In this document: in pieces, positions 50,730 to 61,590 of the stretch
Layout of the letters: each line of letters begins with the position of its first letter
How positions within the stretch are numbered: position 1 is the stretch's first letter
Assembly: GCA_028551475.1 (NCBI GenBank)
Contig: CM052359.1
Span: 25,359,583 to 25,423,582 of the forward strand
Source: Casuarina equisetifolia
Taxonomy: Eukaryota > Streptophyta > Magnoliopsida > Fagales > Casuarinaceae
Reading direction: 5' to 3'
Length of the DNA: 64,000 nt
Program-made: the position numbers and the translations under genes
The notes under the pieces: model-generated
What the model was told of the DNA's origin: nothing
Seen by the model: the letters and a program-made list of their open reading frames with translations, nothing else
The model's database searches: none

Positions 50730-50730
50730 T
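50681..50730. repeat. (TTTC)n tetranucleotide microsatellite
   Basis: About 12 TTCT/TTTC units in a row. On the minus strand it reads as a Lys/Glu/Arg-rich frame (KKERKKERKK), which is a translation artefact of the repeat and not a gene. Confidence 0.95.
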
Positions 50731-50932
50731 TTTTCTTGATTACCTAACAAGCTTTTCTTGTTGTCTTGTCCTCACCTAGTTGTCTTATCCTTTTCTTAAA
50801 ATGAATCAAGATTTTCTCGGTTTGCCTTTCTTGCCGCACAGTGATAATTTAGGCCTTTATTCATAATCCCACCCTATTTTCCAATTGCACCTTCTAGTGT
50901 TGCATCCTCTTCCCTTGGCGACTTGTATCACC

Positions 50933-50937
50933 CTACA
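50933..50937. repeat. Target-site duplication, left copy (CTACA)
   Basis: CTACA directly precedes the left LTR and recurs directly after the right LTR at 56989-56993. A perfect 5-bp duplication is the normal footprint of retroviral-type integrase. Confidence 0.93.
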
Positions 50938-52277
50938 TGATAACTCTATTTTTATAGAGTTATTTTACCTATTTTTTAGGCAATAAATAATACAATGTTT
51001 ATGAGAAAATATTTGAACTCCTCTTATTTATTTGAATTTGTCTTGTTTTTGTAGCACAAGGAGAAAAAGGATAAACATGGAGAACCTGATGCTTATTGTG
51101 TGGCAAAATTGTAATATCAAGATCAAGAAAGTCAAGATGGGCTTGGGCTTTGAATAATTGTTATTAGATTTTCTATTGTTATTGGATTTTCTATTTAAAT
51201 AGAAAACCCAGTCATGTTAGGAATTCAAGTCTCAATTAATTTAGGAGTTTAAAACCCAATTGTTTTAGGTCTCTAAAACTCAATTATTTTAGGTTTCTAA
51301 AACCCAATTGTTTTAGGTCTCTAAAACTCAATTATTTTAGGTTTCTAAAACCCAATTGTTTTAGGTCTCTAAAACCTAATTCTACTAGGATAGGAGATAG
51401 GTCTAAACCTAAACCATATTTAAGAGAAGAGAAGAGGCAAAAGAAAGAGAGGAGGAAATTGAGCACAACTCAAGAAAGAAACCAAGAATTCAAGGTTTTC
51501 TTGAAGAGAAGACAAAAAGGGTGACAGACTTCTTGTTCTTAGATTCAAGATACCTTCTTTATTTCTTATTACCATTCTTCCTCATTATTTCTTTATGTTT
51601 TAGTTTATTTTTGTTAGAGCTACGATGTAACCTAATTATGATGGTATGAATCTTATGATTATTATGTTTTGCAAGATATTTTATTTATGTGAAGTTATAT
51701 ATTACGGAGTTTAATGCTTTTAGGTGATTAGCTACCACTTAGATGACTTGATTTGCATGTTAAAGACCGACATGAAATAGCATGCAGTTGCTTCTTGTAA
51801 TATGTAACCATAGATTAAATATGGATAGACATATACCATATTGTTTGTGTGGCTTTCGGTGTAAACTGGGAATATTCATAGATCCTAATGCATTTGGTTT
51901 GTTTCAATTCACATATAGAGATATAGTGAATTAATGAACTAAGTAGGTTTGCTATACCTAGACATAGGATAGTAAATAAATTAGGAAATTCCGCCATCAC
52001 ATAGATATTATCTCTCTTGCAAGCATAAATAATCAATATTAGTACCTAGTAATTATGGTGAAGTCATATGCTCTAACATATTTCTTTTATTAAGTTTTTT
52101 TAGACTTAGTTAGTTAATCTATCATCCATCAATTTGGTTTGCTAGATAAATTCTAGGAGTTATTCACCGTTAGTAATTAGTTGGTCTAGTAATCACCAAT
52201 CTCTGTGGGACGATATCTTTCTTATCATTATATTACTTGTTCGACATGTTCACTTGCATCTAAAATTTCACTGAACA
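50938..52277 (+). repeat. Left LTR (1340 bp)
   Basis: Starts TGATAACTCTATTTTTATAG and ends CACTGAACA. Bases 5-24 form a perfect 7-bp hairpin (AACTCTA...TAGAGTT). A 24-bp-period block (51247-51385) alternates AAAACCCAATTGTTTTAGG and AAAACTCAATTATTTTAGG. It has two more 24-bp units than the right LTR, which explains the 48-bp length difference. Confidence 0.95.
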
Positions 52278-52283
52278 AGTTTT

Positions 52284-52301
52284 TGGCGCCGTTGCCGGGG
52301 A
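52284..52301 (+). promoter_or_regulatory. Primer binding site
   Basis: TGGCGCCGTTGCCGGGGA starts six bases after the left LTR. Its complement ends ...GGCGCCA, as a tRNA 3' end should. From memory it fits tRNA-Asp, the primer used by Athila/Tat-type plant elements. The tRNA identity should be confirmed against a tRNA set. Confidence 0.85.
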
Positions 52302-52487
52302 TTGGTTGTTTTACTACTGATTAATATTAATACCGAATAATTTCTAGGTTTAATCTAGCTTTTATTTTCCTTTAAATTTTTTTTTTAATTCTTGAAAAAC
52401 AAAAAAAAATTGTTTCTTTTAATTCTTGAAAAACAAAAAGAAAAAATCTTTGTTAAGTTGCTATTGTTGAAAGATTAAGTAATAAGG

Positions 52488-53672
52488 ATGGAGAGATATG
52501 ATGATACATATAAACTTTTAAAAGACTATGTTGCACCAACATTTTGGAATGTTACATCAAACATTAGGCTTGCAAATCAGGCAAATAACTTTGAGATCAA
52601 GCTTGTGCTCATCAAGATGCTTCAAAAATCTGTGCAATATAGTGGGCTTCCAAATGAGGATCCAAAAGCTCACATTGAAGCATTCCTTGAATTTTGTGAC
52701 ATGATTGGAGATCATGGAGTTATAGAAGATGTTATCAGGTTGAAACTATTTCCATTTTCTCTTAGAGATACAGCTAAAAAGTGGTTCTTTTCACTTCCTG
52801 CAGGATTAATTACTACATGGGATGATTTGGCTCAAAAATTTCTTGGTAAGTTCTTTCCTTTTGCAAGATTTGCTAAGTTGCGTAACGATATTACTACTTT
52901 TATACAAATGGACAATGAATCAGTGTATGAAGCTTGGGAAAGATTCAAGGAACTTATGAGGAGATGTCAAAATCATGGACTACCCATTTGGTTACAAGTA
53001 CAAACTTTCTATGATAGGTGTAGTACAAATCTTCGTTTTGTAATTGATATAGCTGCAGGAGGGGATTTGCACAACAAAACTGCAGAAGAGGCATATAACC
53101 TTTTGGAGGAAATGTCAGTTAATAGCTATCAATGGTCTACTAAGAGGCTACCAATGCATCAAGCAAGTGGAGTCCATGAAGTAGATATCTTCACCATAAT
53201 GTCTACACAATTAGAAGTGCTCAATGAGAAGATAGACAACCTAAATACTCCAGTTGTGAGACATCAAAGTAGATCATATGAATTTTGTGGTGGAGCACAT
53301 GAGAGCACAGAATGTCAAGTAGGTAACCCTAATGCTCATTATAATGATTATGCTAATTTTGTTGAAATTCCTAACAGGTCACAAAATGATTATTACTCAA
53401 ATACGTACAATCTGGGATGGCACAACCATCAAACTTTTTCATGGAGTAACCCAAGTGAGATGAGACTGCAACCAACATTTTGGCAAACAGAAGAGGTGAA
53501 ACCTAACTACGAGAACATGATTAGTGAGCTAGCCAACACCACACAGAACTTTATAAAGAGGATTGAAGCAAGATTTCAGAATCAAGAAGCGAGTTTTCAG
53601 AGACAAGAAGCTTCAATCCGAAAATTAGAGGTGCAGATGAGTCAGCTTATTAGTATGATCTCAGAGAATTAG
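52488..53672 (+). CDS. Gag polyprotein of the TR-GAG element
   Basis: A single 394-residue frame. Residues about 60-200 carry the plant retrotransposon gag core: DPKAHIEAFLEFCD, IRLKLFPFSLRDTAKKWF, TWDDLAQKFLGKFFP and ESVYEAWERFKELMRRCQ. The C-terminal part contains FCGGAHESTECQ, a degenerate zinc-knuckle-like motif, and ends in a heptad-like QEASFQRQEASIRKLE coiled coil before a TAG. It forms capsid-like particles that package the element RNA. The frame is intact for its whole length, which fits selection for, or recent loss of, mobility. The 5' untranslated stretch between primer site and ATG contains A-runs. Confidence 0.92.
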   Translation: MERYDDTYKLLKDYVAPTFWNVTSNIRLANQANNFEIKLVLIKMLQKSVQYSGLPNEDPKAHIEAFLEFCDMIGDHGVIEDVIRLKLFPFSLRDTAKKWFFSLPAGLITTWDDLAQKFLGKFFPFARFAKLRNDITTFIQMDNESVYEAWERFKELMRRCQNHGLPIWLQVQTFYDRCSTNLRFVIDIAAGGDLHNKTAEEAYNLLEEMSVNSYQWSTKRLPMHQASGVHEVDIFTIMSTQLEVLNEKIDNLNTPVVRHQSRSYEFCGGAHESTECQVGNPNAHYNDYANFVEIPNRSQNDYYSNTYNLGWHNHQTFSWSNPSEMRLQPTFWQTEEVKPNYENMISELANTTQNFIKRIEARFQNQEASFQRQEASIRKLEVQMSQLISMISEN

Positions 53673-54134
53673 GAGGGTCCTTTGCCTAGTGATATAGAGA
53701 AAAGTCTTGAAGATACCATAGAGGCAATAACCCCAACATGTGGCAAGCAAGTAGGAGAAGTTGATGTTGACAAAAAGAGTCTCAAAGATAATGATAAAGA
53801 TGTCAGCATACAACTTGAGGAGGCACCTAGGAGCAAGCTTGTTCCAGAAAATCCTATGTCCTTTATGCCTCCAGCTCCATCTCCCCAAAGATTCCAGCAA
53901 CGTGTAAAAGATAAGCACTTTTTGGAATCCCTTGATATATCTTTAAAATTGCACATTAACATTTCTTTTACAGATGCTTCAGTTCAAATATCTAGTTGTG
54001 CAAAATTGTTGAACGAAATACTGAAGAACAAAAGGAAGTTGGAAGTATATGAGACAGTTGTGCTTATTGAAGAATACTCAACAATTAAACGACATAAGCT
54101 GTCTCCTAAACTATTGGAGTTTCATCCTCCTTGA
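53673..54134 (+). pseudogene. Gag-to-protease linker remnant, in frame after the gag stop
   Basis: Continues in the same frame as gag past the TAG at 53670-53672 for 153 codons to a stop at 54134. It contains APSPQRFQQRVKDKHFLESL and NEILKNKRKLE, which match the segment just upstream of the aspartic protease in Athila-type polyproteins. The protease itself and all of pol are missing, so the coding region breaks off here. No separate start codon is obvious, so translation would need stop readthrough; otherwise it is dead. Confidence 0.7.
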
Positions 54135-55697
54135 GCAACAACATCCAGGATAGTTTGGCTGAAAACTATAAAGCAAGCGCTTCTTGGGAGGCAACCCAAG
54201 CAATTTCGTTTTAGTCTTTTCATTAGAAGTTTTGTCACCACCATCTCCTCAGAGCTCTACATGGATATGACTTACAATCAAGGGAGTTTTCTCATTCTTA
54301 TTCCTTCATTATTATTGCTTTCTTTTCTTTTTACATTGAGGACAATGCTTCATTCAAGTTTGGGGGTAGGGAAAGAACCTTTGTGCTAAATTTGATTGAA
54401 ATTTTTTTTTATGTCATGATTACATCCCATGTTGTGAATTCTTGGTGATTCTTTGGAAGATATAGATTTTGTTCAAACCTGGAATTGTAGTGTGAGTTAA
54501 GTATGATTTTGATTATGTTGATCCACCTATTGAGCACTAAAAGTCCTTTATTTTTTAAATTGTGTGTATCTCTAGAGAACATTCATGTGAAGTATGTGAT
54601 TTTCTTAGATCTCACCTGAATCTTAGAATTTGTTTGATTTTCTCTTGAGGCGAAATCCTAAGCTGCATCTAGTTGAGAAAATGATTTAGGCCATTCTTTG
54701 GATCGTTTGAGCCTTTCAAGCCAACCCTATATATTTATCACCAGTCACCCCGCTGAGCCTTGATTCTTATCCATTTTTTTTAATGACACCCACATATATA
54801 TAGCCATGAGCCTTGAACAACTTATCTTATCGTCCCACGCCCATGAACATGTTGATTTGTAGGATGGAAGTTTGTTTGAGATGAATAAAGGTTGAAAGGA
54901 AGATGGAGCATGGGAAGAAGAAATTGATTACAATGATTAAGTGGGCATAGTATTCCATTTTTACAAAAAAAAAATAGAAAAGAAAGGAAGTACAACATTT
55001 GCCCAAGAATAGAATCTTCTTATCATTCCTTATCATATTTATGCCATTCAATGTTTTGAGTTAAAGCCATTAAGCATAGTAATTGAAATGATTGGCAAGA
55101 TAAGAGTATAGTGACTACATGTCTAGTACTTTTACTTGTTTTATTGATGCAAGCATGATTGTGGCTTTATGAGTGTTAGAATCCAAGTGAAATCAAGCAT
55201 TTTTAGATGGAAAAGAACGAGAAAAGTGATGGTAGAAAGTGACAAGAGTTTTTGATGAGATCCTAGAAAGTAATGTGTTCATGGGTGAATTAAGCCTAAA
55301 TGACTTTCATCTTACCCCTAGCCCAGCCTTACATTACAAGCTTATAAAAGTCCTATTGATTTTTGATTAGATGATTGGCTTACATTAGTGGAGAGAGGAA
55401 TGAAAAGCAAACATATAAGGTTTGGTTAAAGATTTTAAGAGATTGTATATTAATGTGAATCTATTTGGAGTGCATATAGTTTAAAAGATAAGGACTCACA
55501 CACACACACGCGGTCAACATAGTTAAGAGTCTATCTTATCTTATGAAACAATTGTGGTGTTTGGATGAAAGCTATATTTTTCTTTGAATTGTTAAGTTGA
55601 GCAATTATGGGAGAATATCATGAAAGGGTTTTATCTAAAACATATATTGTTTATTGCTTTTGCTAGAGGATTAGCAAAATGTTAAGTTTGGGGGTTT
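54135..55697 (+). other. Non-coding 3' interior of the TR-GAG element, with hairpin and two polypurine-like tracts
   Basis: Starts with CTTGGGAGGCAACCCAAG (54183-54200), a perfect 6-bp-stem hairpin that I recall as conserved in related plant gypsy elements. ATTGAGGACAATGC and AAGTTTGGGGGTAGGG (about 54336-54372) resemble an interior polypurine tract. A second tract, AAGTTTGGGGGTTT, abuts the right LTR. Short open frames here carry no env or pol motif. A (CA)n run lies at 55498-55509. Confidence 0.7.
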
Positions 55698-56988
55698 TGA
55701 TAACTCTATTTTTATAGAGTTATTTTACCTATTTTTTAGGCAATAAATAATACAATGTTTATGAGAAAATATTTGAACTCCTCTTATTTATTTGAATTTG
55801 TCTTGTTTTTGTAGTACAAGGAGAAAAGGGATAAACATGGAGAACCTGATGCTTATTGTGTGGCAAAATTGTAATATCAAGATCAAGAAAGTCAAGATGG
55901 GCTTGGGCTTTGGATAATTGTTATTAGATTTTCTATTGTTATTGGATTTTCTATTTAAATAGAAAACCCAGTCATGTTAGGAATTCAAGTCTCAATTAAT
56001 TTAGGAGTTTAAAACCCAATTGTTTTAGGTCTCTAAAACTCAATTATTTTAGGTTTCTAAAACCCAATTGTTTTAGGTCTCTAAAACCTAATTCTACTAG
56101 GATAGGAGATAGGTCTAAACCTAAACCCTATTTAAGAGAAGAGAAGAGGCAAAAGAAAGAGAGGAGGAAATTGAGCACAACTCAAGAAAGAAGCCAAGAA
56201 TTCAAGGTTTTCTTGAAGAGAAGACAAAAAGGGTGACAGACTTCTTGTTCTTAGATTCAAGATACCTTCTTTATTTCTTATTACCATTCTTCCTCATTAT
56301 TTCTTTATGTTTTAGTTTATTTTTGTTAGAGCTACGATGTAACCTAATTATGATGGTATGAATCTTATGATTATTATGTTTTGCAAGATATTTTATTTAT
56401 GTGAAGTTATATATTACGGAGTTTAATGCTTTTAGGTGATTAGCTACCACTTAGATGACTTGATTTGCATGTTAAAGACCGACAGGAAATAGCATGCAGT
56501 TGCTTCTTGTAATATGTAACCATAGATTAAATATGGATAGACATATACCATATTGTTTGTGTGGCTTTCGGTGTAAACTGGGAATATTTATAGATCCTAA
56601 TGCATTTGGTTTGTTTCAATTCACATATAGAGATATAGTGAATTAATGAACTAAGTAGGTTTGCTATACCTAGACATAGGATAGTAAATAAATTAGGAAA
56701 TTCCGCCATCACATAGATATTATCTCTCTTGCAAGCATAAATAATCAATATTAGTACCTAGTAATTATGGTGAAGTCATATGCTCTAACATATTTCTTTT
56801 ATTAAGTTTTCTTAGACTTAGTTAGTTAATCTATCATCCATCAATTTGGTTTGCTAGATAAATTCTAGGAGTTATTCACCGTTAGTAATTAGTTGGTCTA
56901 GTAATCACCAATCTCTATGGGACGATATCTTTCTTATCATTATATTACTTGTTCGACATGTTCACTTGCATCTAAAATTCACCGAACA
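55698..56988 (+). repeat. Right LTR (1291 bp)
   Basis: Starts TGATAACTCTATTTTTATAG directly after the polypurine tract and ends CACCGAACA. It is collinear with the left LTR throughout; the visible differences are single-base changes scattered along the LTR and the loss of two 24-bp units. Confidence 0.95.
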
Positions 56989-56993
56989 CTACA
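56989..56993. repeat. Target-site duplication, right copy (CTACA)
   Basis: Matches the five bases before the left LTR exactly. Confidence 0.93.
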
Positions 56994-59900
56994 GTTGTTG
57001 ACCTTCAACTTGCCTGCATTGTCTCTTACAAACTCATTGGAGAGGCAAATTGGCATGTGTGGAATGAGCAAATTTGCATTGTCTTTCTTGCCCACAACAA
57101 GATAGTCTTTCTGACCTAAAAATTGCCTCATCCTTTTGATGATGGGGATGACATTGACCGCTAGGATTAGTGCCATGTGGCCGTGAAGATGTGGCTTACC
57201 CATTCTAACCATATGTTGTTAGAGAACTTGGTTTCTTAAGCTCGCTTCATTGCCAAAATTTGGATGCTAGTCCATGAGTTTCTTAAAGGTGAATAGGACT
57301 CAGAAGTATCATTTGCAACAATTGATTGAGGACCTTTATTTGTCCCCTGGCACTACCTTTAACGAACTCATAACCTTCCAATTGTATTTGAAGGAATTAT
57401 AGGGCTTGCTTAAGGCATACTAGCCTTTATTTGTTGCTCGTACTGTGGTTGTACCTATTACATCAACCATGAGCTTTATGCGAGTAAAGATAAGGTTTAT
57501 GCACTTAAATTCCTCCTTGCATTGCCAAAGCAGTTTTAAACTCTCCAGTCAAACATTTTATCTTACAATGAGCTTTCCAATTGAAAAAACTATTCTCTTT
57601 TGCACGATAAGACCTTTATCAACAATCTTCTGCCAATGACTAGACCTTCACCATTAGTGGTTCTAGTGCCTTTTAGGCATATCACATGCCCACATCCCCT
57701 TATGGGTTGGGCAACTCCTTTTTATGTGTGGGTTGGTAGCAAGATTTGGCCTTTGGGCCACACCACTTTGTTGGGCAAGGCGAGCCCACCCAACATAGCC
57801 AATCCAGTAACAGTTGGCCATTGTGCATCCATTGTAAGAAACTAGGCCACCTTAAGGAGTATTGTTACCTCCTTATGGACTACCTATTTGGTTGAAAACC
57901 TAAGTAGTAAAGGGGCTCGCACGACAAATTTGGTCATAGTAGTAGTTGGCCTCTGGCCTACAATGCCATCGCTAATGGCTTACTACTACAGTATGGTTTT
58001 ATACAACCTAACCCACTTGGCTATAGTGCAACACCTCCCCCCTTGATGGACTCTCTCAGTGGGTGTTTTCCTTATGGTAATCTATTTCATACTCCTTGCT
58101 TTAGTGCAAGTATCTTGGGCCATCAAACTTTGAGCCTTGGCAATGCTTATGGAGGATCCATTAGCCTTAATCTCATCATCGAGTAGTAACAAACCTTTTT
58201 AAGCCTCATCAACTAGATAAAGTCTTGTACACCATTCTTAGGTATGACTTCTCCTTTTTCACCCATTTCATCTTGTTGGATCATCGATTTGGGCACTAGT
58301 GATCACATAACTTACAATTTAAATATTCTTGATTTGTTTCATCCATGTGCTATACCAATCCATATTACCTTACATGATCGCTTTCTTAGTCTTGTCACCC
58401 ATATTGGTCATTATACCCTTTACCCCAAATTATTCTTCACCAGCATTTTATATGTCCCACATTTTTAACAACTTACTTTACATTCAGATACTAACCTGTG
58501 ATCATAATTGTGTGGCCATTTTCTTTGATGATTTCTGTATATTTCAGGATTGTATAACTAGGGACTTGATCAAGCTTGTCAAGGCTAATTGAGGACTTTA
58601 GTTTCTTTGTTATGTTTTTCAAGCAAATTTTAATTCTATTTTTTCTTAGTATTTATCTTCCCTAAAACATAACTTTTGTACTCCCTAATAGTCCAATGGT
58701 TATAATTTAATTTTTATCAATAATATTAGTTATGGTTTTTTGAAAACTTTTTCTTCCCATGGGTAATCAATTTCTGACCTTCCCACTTTTTTATGCCCTA
58801 TTTTCCTTTTGGTGAAACAAACTGGGTAACCATTTTTGATCACTCACATTTCTAGTCATTCCATCTTTGAGCTTGAGCTTGAGCTTGTTCATATGGATGT
58901 TTGGCGTTCCAATCAGACCCTCACCCATGATGGTACCCACTATTTTTTAACTATTGTGGACTAATTTTCTCATGCAATTTTGACCTTTCTTTTACAATTT
59001 AAAAGTCAAGTTTTTTTCAAAATCTAATATTTTATCTCCATGGTCCATACTTAATTCAGTTATGTTATCTTGTGCATCCGCTCTAACAATGGTTTAGAAT
59101 TCCTCTCCTTTAAATGTCAATATTTTCTTTTCCATGAAAGGTATCATTTGTGAGACATCTTGCATTCACACTCCTTAGTAGAATGAAGTAGTTAAGCATA
59201 AGCATCAACACTTGTTCAATGTGGCATGTGCCTTGATATTTCAGGGTCACATTCCTTTTCAATTTTAGGGAGAATGCCATCTCATTGTCACTTATCCTAT
59301 TAACTGCATCCCTTCCTCCACCTTCCATGGCATTAGTCATTTTGAAAACTTTTTTTGGTAAACTTCCCATCCTTAATCATCTCCACTTCTTTGAATGTCA
59401 TTGTTATGCGACCACATTAGGCGTTTCAAACAAATTTAGTCCTCATATGATTCCATGTGTTTTTATGGGCTATAATTCTTTTTAGAAGGGTTATTGCTTG
59501 TATGACCCTCAATCTTACAAATTTTTTATCAATAAGGATGTCATTTTTCAAGAAACTATTTTTTCTTTCTATCCTTCATCTTTTTCGTCCTTTGATGGCT
59601 AGCAACCTCGTTATCTCTAGCAATACCATATCTTGATTCTTATACTTCATCATTCTTACTAGTTGATCTTCCAAATCTTCCATCTTTGGACCTTACCCTT
59701 TTTGCTCCCATTTAGCTTGCCTTGACCTTGCCCCCCTGCCTCTCTCCTTACACTCTCTTCCATGCCTTCCTTTTTTGTTATCCCTCTTAGCTCACCCCTG
59801 ACTGCTCCTATGGACCCCTTTATGCGATGTTCCACCCGCCTTACTTAATTTATCATTTAGAGTTTCGATTATTTATGTCTTACCATCCCCAACTCCTTGT

Positions 59901-61590
59901 GCACCTCTCTTTATCCTATCTTTAACTATGTTTCCCTCCACTAGTGTCATTCCCCTTATCAACACTTCATTGCCTCAATTATTGCCATTCCTAAACCCTG
60001 CACTTACTAGGAAGCCATCCATGACCTTAATTTGATTATTGCCATGGATGTTGAACTCATTGCCTTGGAGGTGAATCATACTTGGGATGTGGTCCTTTTA
60101 CCCTTTAATCATCTCCTATGAGATGCAAATGAGTTTATAAGGTGAAGTATTATGCTGATGGTCCCATGGAGTGGTATAAGGCCTAACTAGTGGTAAAAGG
60201 CTTTAATCAATATAGGGGCATTGATTATCAAGATATTTTATCTCCTATCATCAAGTATGTCATTGTCTACCTCATCATTACTACTATTGTAGTCATGGTC
60301 ACTTTATTAGATGAATATTCAGAATACCTTCATGGCAATCTTTTTTAGAAGGTGTATATGGAGTTTCTCCTTGGATTTCACAATTAGAGGGGGCCTCTAG
60401 TTTGTCGATTGCATAAATCCCTTTATAGGTTAAAGTAAGAATTCTGTTAATGGAATGAAAAATTCACCAAACCATTAATTGCACATGGATTCATTAAGTT
60501 ATATTATGATTATTCTTTATTTATTAAGAAGTGAGGTAACTCCTTTGTGGCTTTACTTATTTACATTGATGACATCTTGATTATAGAAAATAATAACAAT
60601 GCTATCTCATACCTCAAACAATATCTACAAGCCACTTTCTTCATAAAGGATTTGGTCAGTTCAAGTTCTTCCTAGGCCTTGAGATTACTCGCTTTTTAGA
60701 AGAAATTTTCTTGAGTCAAACAAAAGTATGCCTTGGAATTAATTTTTGATGTAGGCCTAAATGGTTCCAAGCCATCATTAATTCTTATGGAACAGAATAA
60801 AAAGTTTACAAGCATCAAGTATGATGTTAACTCAAAAGAGAAATTAGATGATCCACCTCTTATAGATCTATTAGTTTACCAGAGATTAGTTAGACGAGTG
60901 ATTTACTTAAACCTTACAAGACTCGACATCATTTTTTCGCTTTAGCTCATCAATCAGTTTGTGCATAACTTAAACAATCTCACATGGATGCAACATTAAA
61001 GGTGATTAGGTATCTTAAGGGCTATCCAACACTTAGCCTTATGTTCTCATCCTCCTCACAATTCAAACGACAAGCATATTGTGATTTTTATTATAGCACA
61101 TGTCCAATGATAAGAAAATCTACCACAAGATTTTACATTATGCTTGGTAATTCCTTAATATTTTGACAACTAAAAAAACAACCAATTGTCTCACTTTTGT
61201 TAGTAGAAGCAAAGTACTGAGCTATGCAAGTTATTACTTGTAAGATAGTTTGGATAATCATGCTACTTAAAGATTTTGGTTTTCACATGAAATGTTTGGC
61301 GTTATTACACAGTGAAAATGAAGTTGTAAAAAAATTATTGCTAATCTTATATTTCATAAGTGTACAAAGCACATTAAAGTCCAATGTCATTATATTAGGG
61401 AAAAACTTCAACAAGGAGTTATCGCAACACGAAAAGTTTTCACCAAGGAACAACTTGCCAATCTATTCACAAAAGCACTATGTGGCAAAAACATTGGCAC
61501 ATTTTTTCCAAGCTTACAGTATTTAACTTGTTCAAATTTCTAAGTTGTAAAAAAATTGTTGCCAATTCCATATTTCATGAGCGCACGAAG
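56994..61590 (+). mobile_element. Decayed Ty1/copia retrotransposon polyprotein
   Basis: Domains appear in copia order on the plus strand, broken by many stops and frameshifts. A gag-like region lies around 57.2-57.6 kb. A zinc knuckle reads CIHCKKLGHLKEYC at 57824-57865. The protease region reads WIIDLGTSDHIT from 58277, with the catalytic Asp kept but its Ser replaced by Leu. Integrase reads ELVHMDVW...THDGTHYFLTIVD at about 58.88-58.96 kb. Reverse transcriptase starts at about 60.0 kb (EAIHDLNLII, NHTWDVV), with the YIDDI catalytic box at 60562-60576. RNase H remnants lie at 60984-61520. A second RNase H piece (VVKKIVANSIFHERTK, about 61542-61590) follows and is cut off by the next LTR. 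It has no intact ORF and cannot move on its own. Its left boundary and LTRs were not found. Confidence 0.88.

Larger units (their letters stand above)
47128..50932. other. AT-rich region without a supported gene
   Basis: No family-matching coding frame on either strand. An open frame on the minus strand at 50216-50521 looks protein-like but I could not assign it. The region holds a fold-back repeat (49221-49584) and a tetranucleotide run (50681-50730) and is probably old, decayed mobile DNA. Confidence 0.5.
50938..56988 (+). mobile_element. Complete non-autonomous gypsy-type LTR retrotransposon encoding only gag (TR-GAG type)
   Basis: The element is 6.05 kb: left LTR 50938-52277, primer site 52284, gag 52488-53672, gag/protease linker remnant 53673-54134, non-coding 3' part, polypurine tract at about 55683-55697 and right LTR 55698-56988, bounded by CTACA duplications. 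No reverse transcriptase, RNase H or integrase motif occurs in the 3.4-kb interior, so it must rely on enzymes from an autonomous relative. The LTRs differ by roughly ten substitutions plus one 48-bp unit and one base, so insertion is recent. The gag type, the TGGCGCCGTTGCCGGGGA primer site and the interior hairpin point to the Athila/Tat side of Ty3-gypsy. This is established as a class (TR-GAG), but this family looks uncatalogued to me. Confidence 0.9.

Noticed and set aside
50565..50750. Lys/Glu/Arg-rich minus-strand frame resembling a charged coiled coil
   Set aside because: It is the translation of the (TTTC)n microsatellite.
51815..52036. 73-codon minus-strand frame also present at 56527-56748
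   Set aside because: It appears twice only because it lies in both LTRs; no protein family signature.
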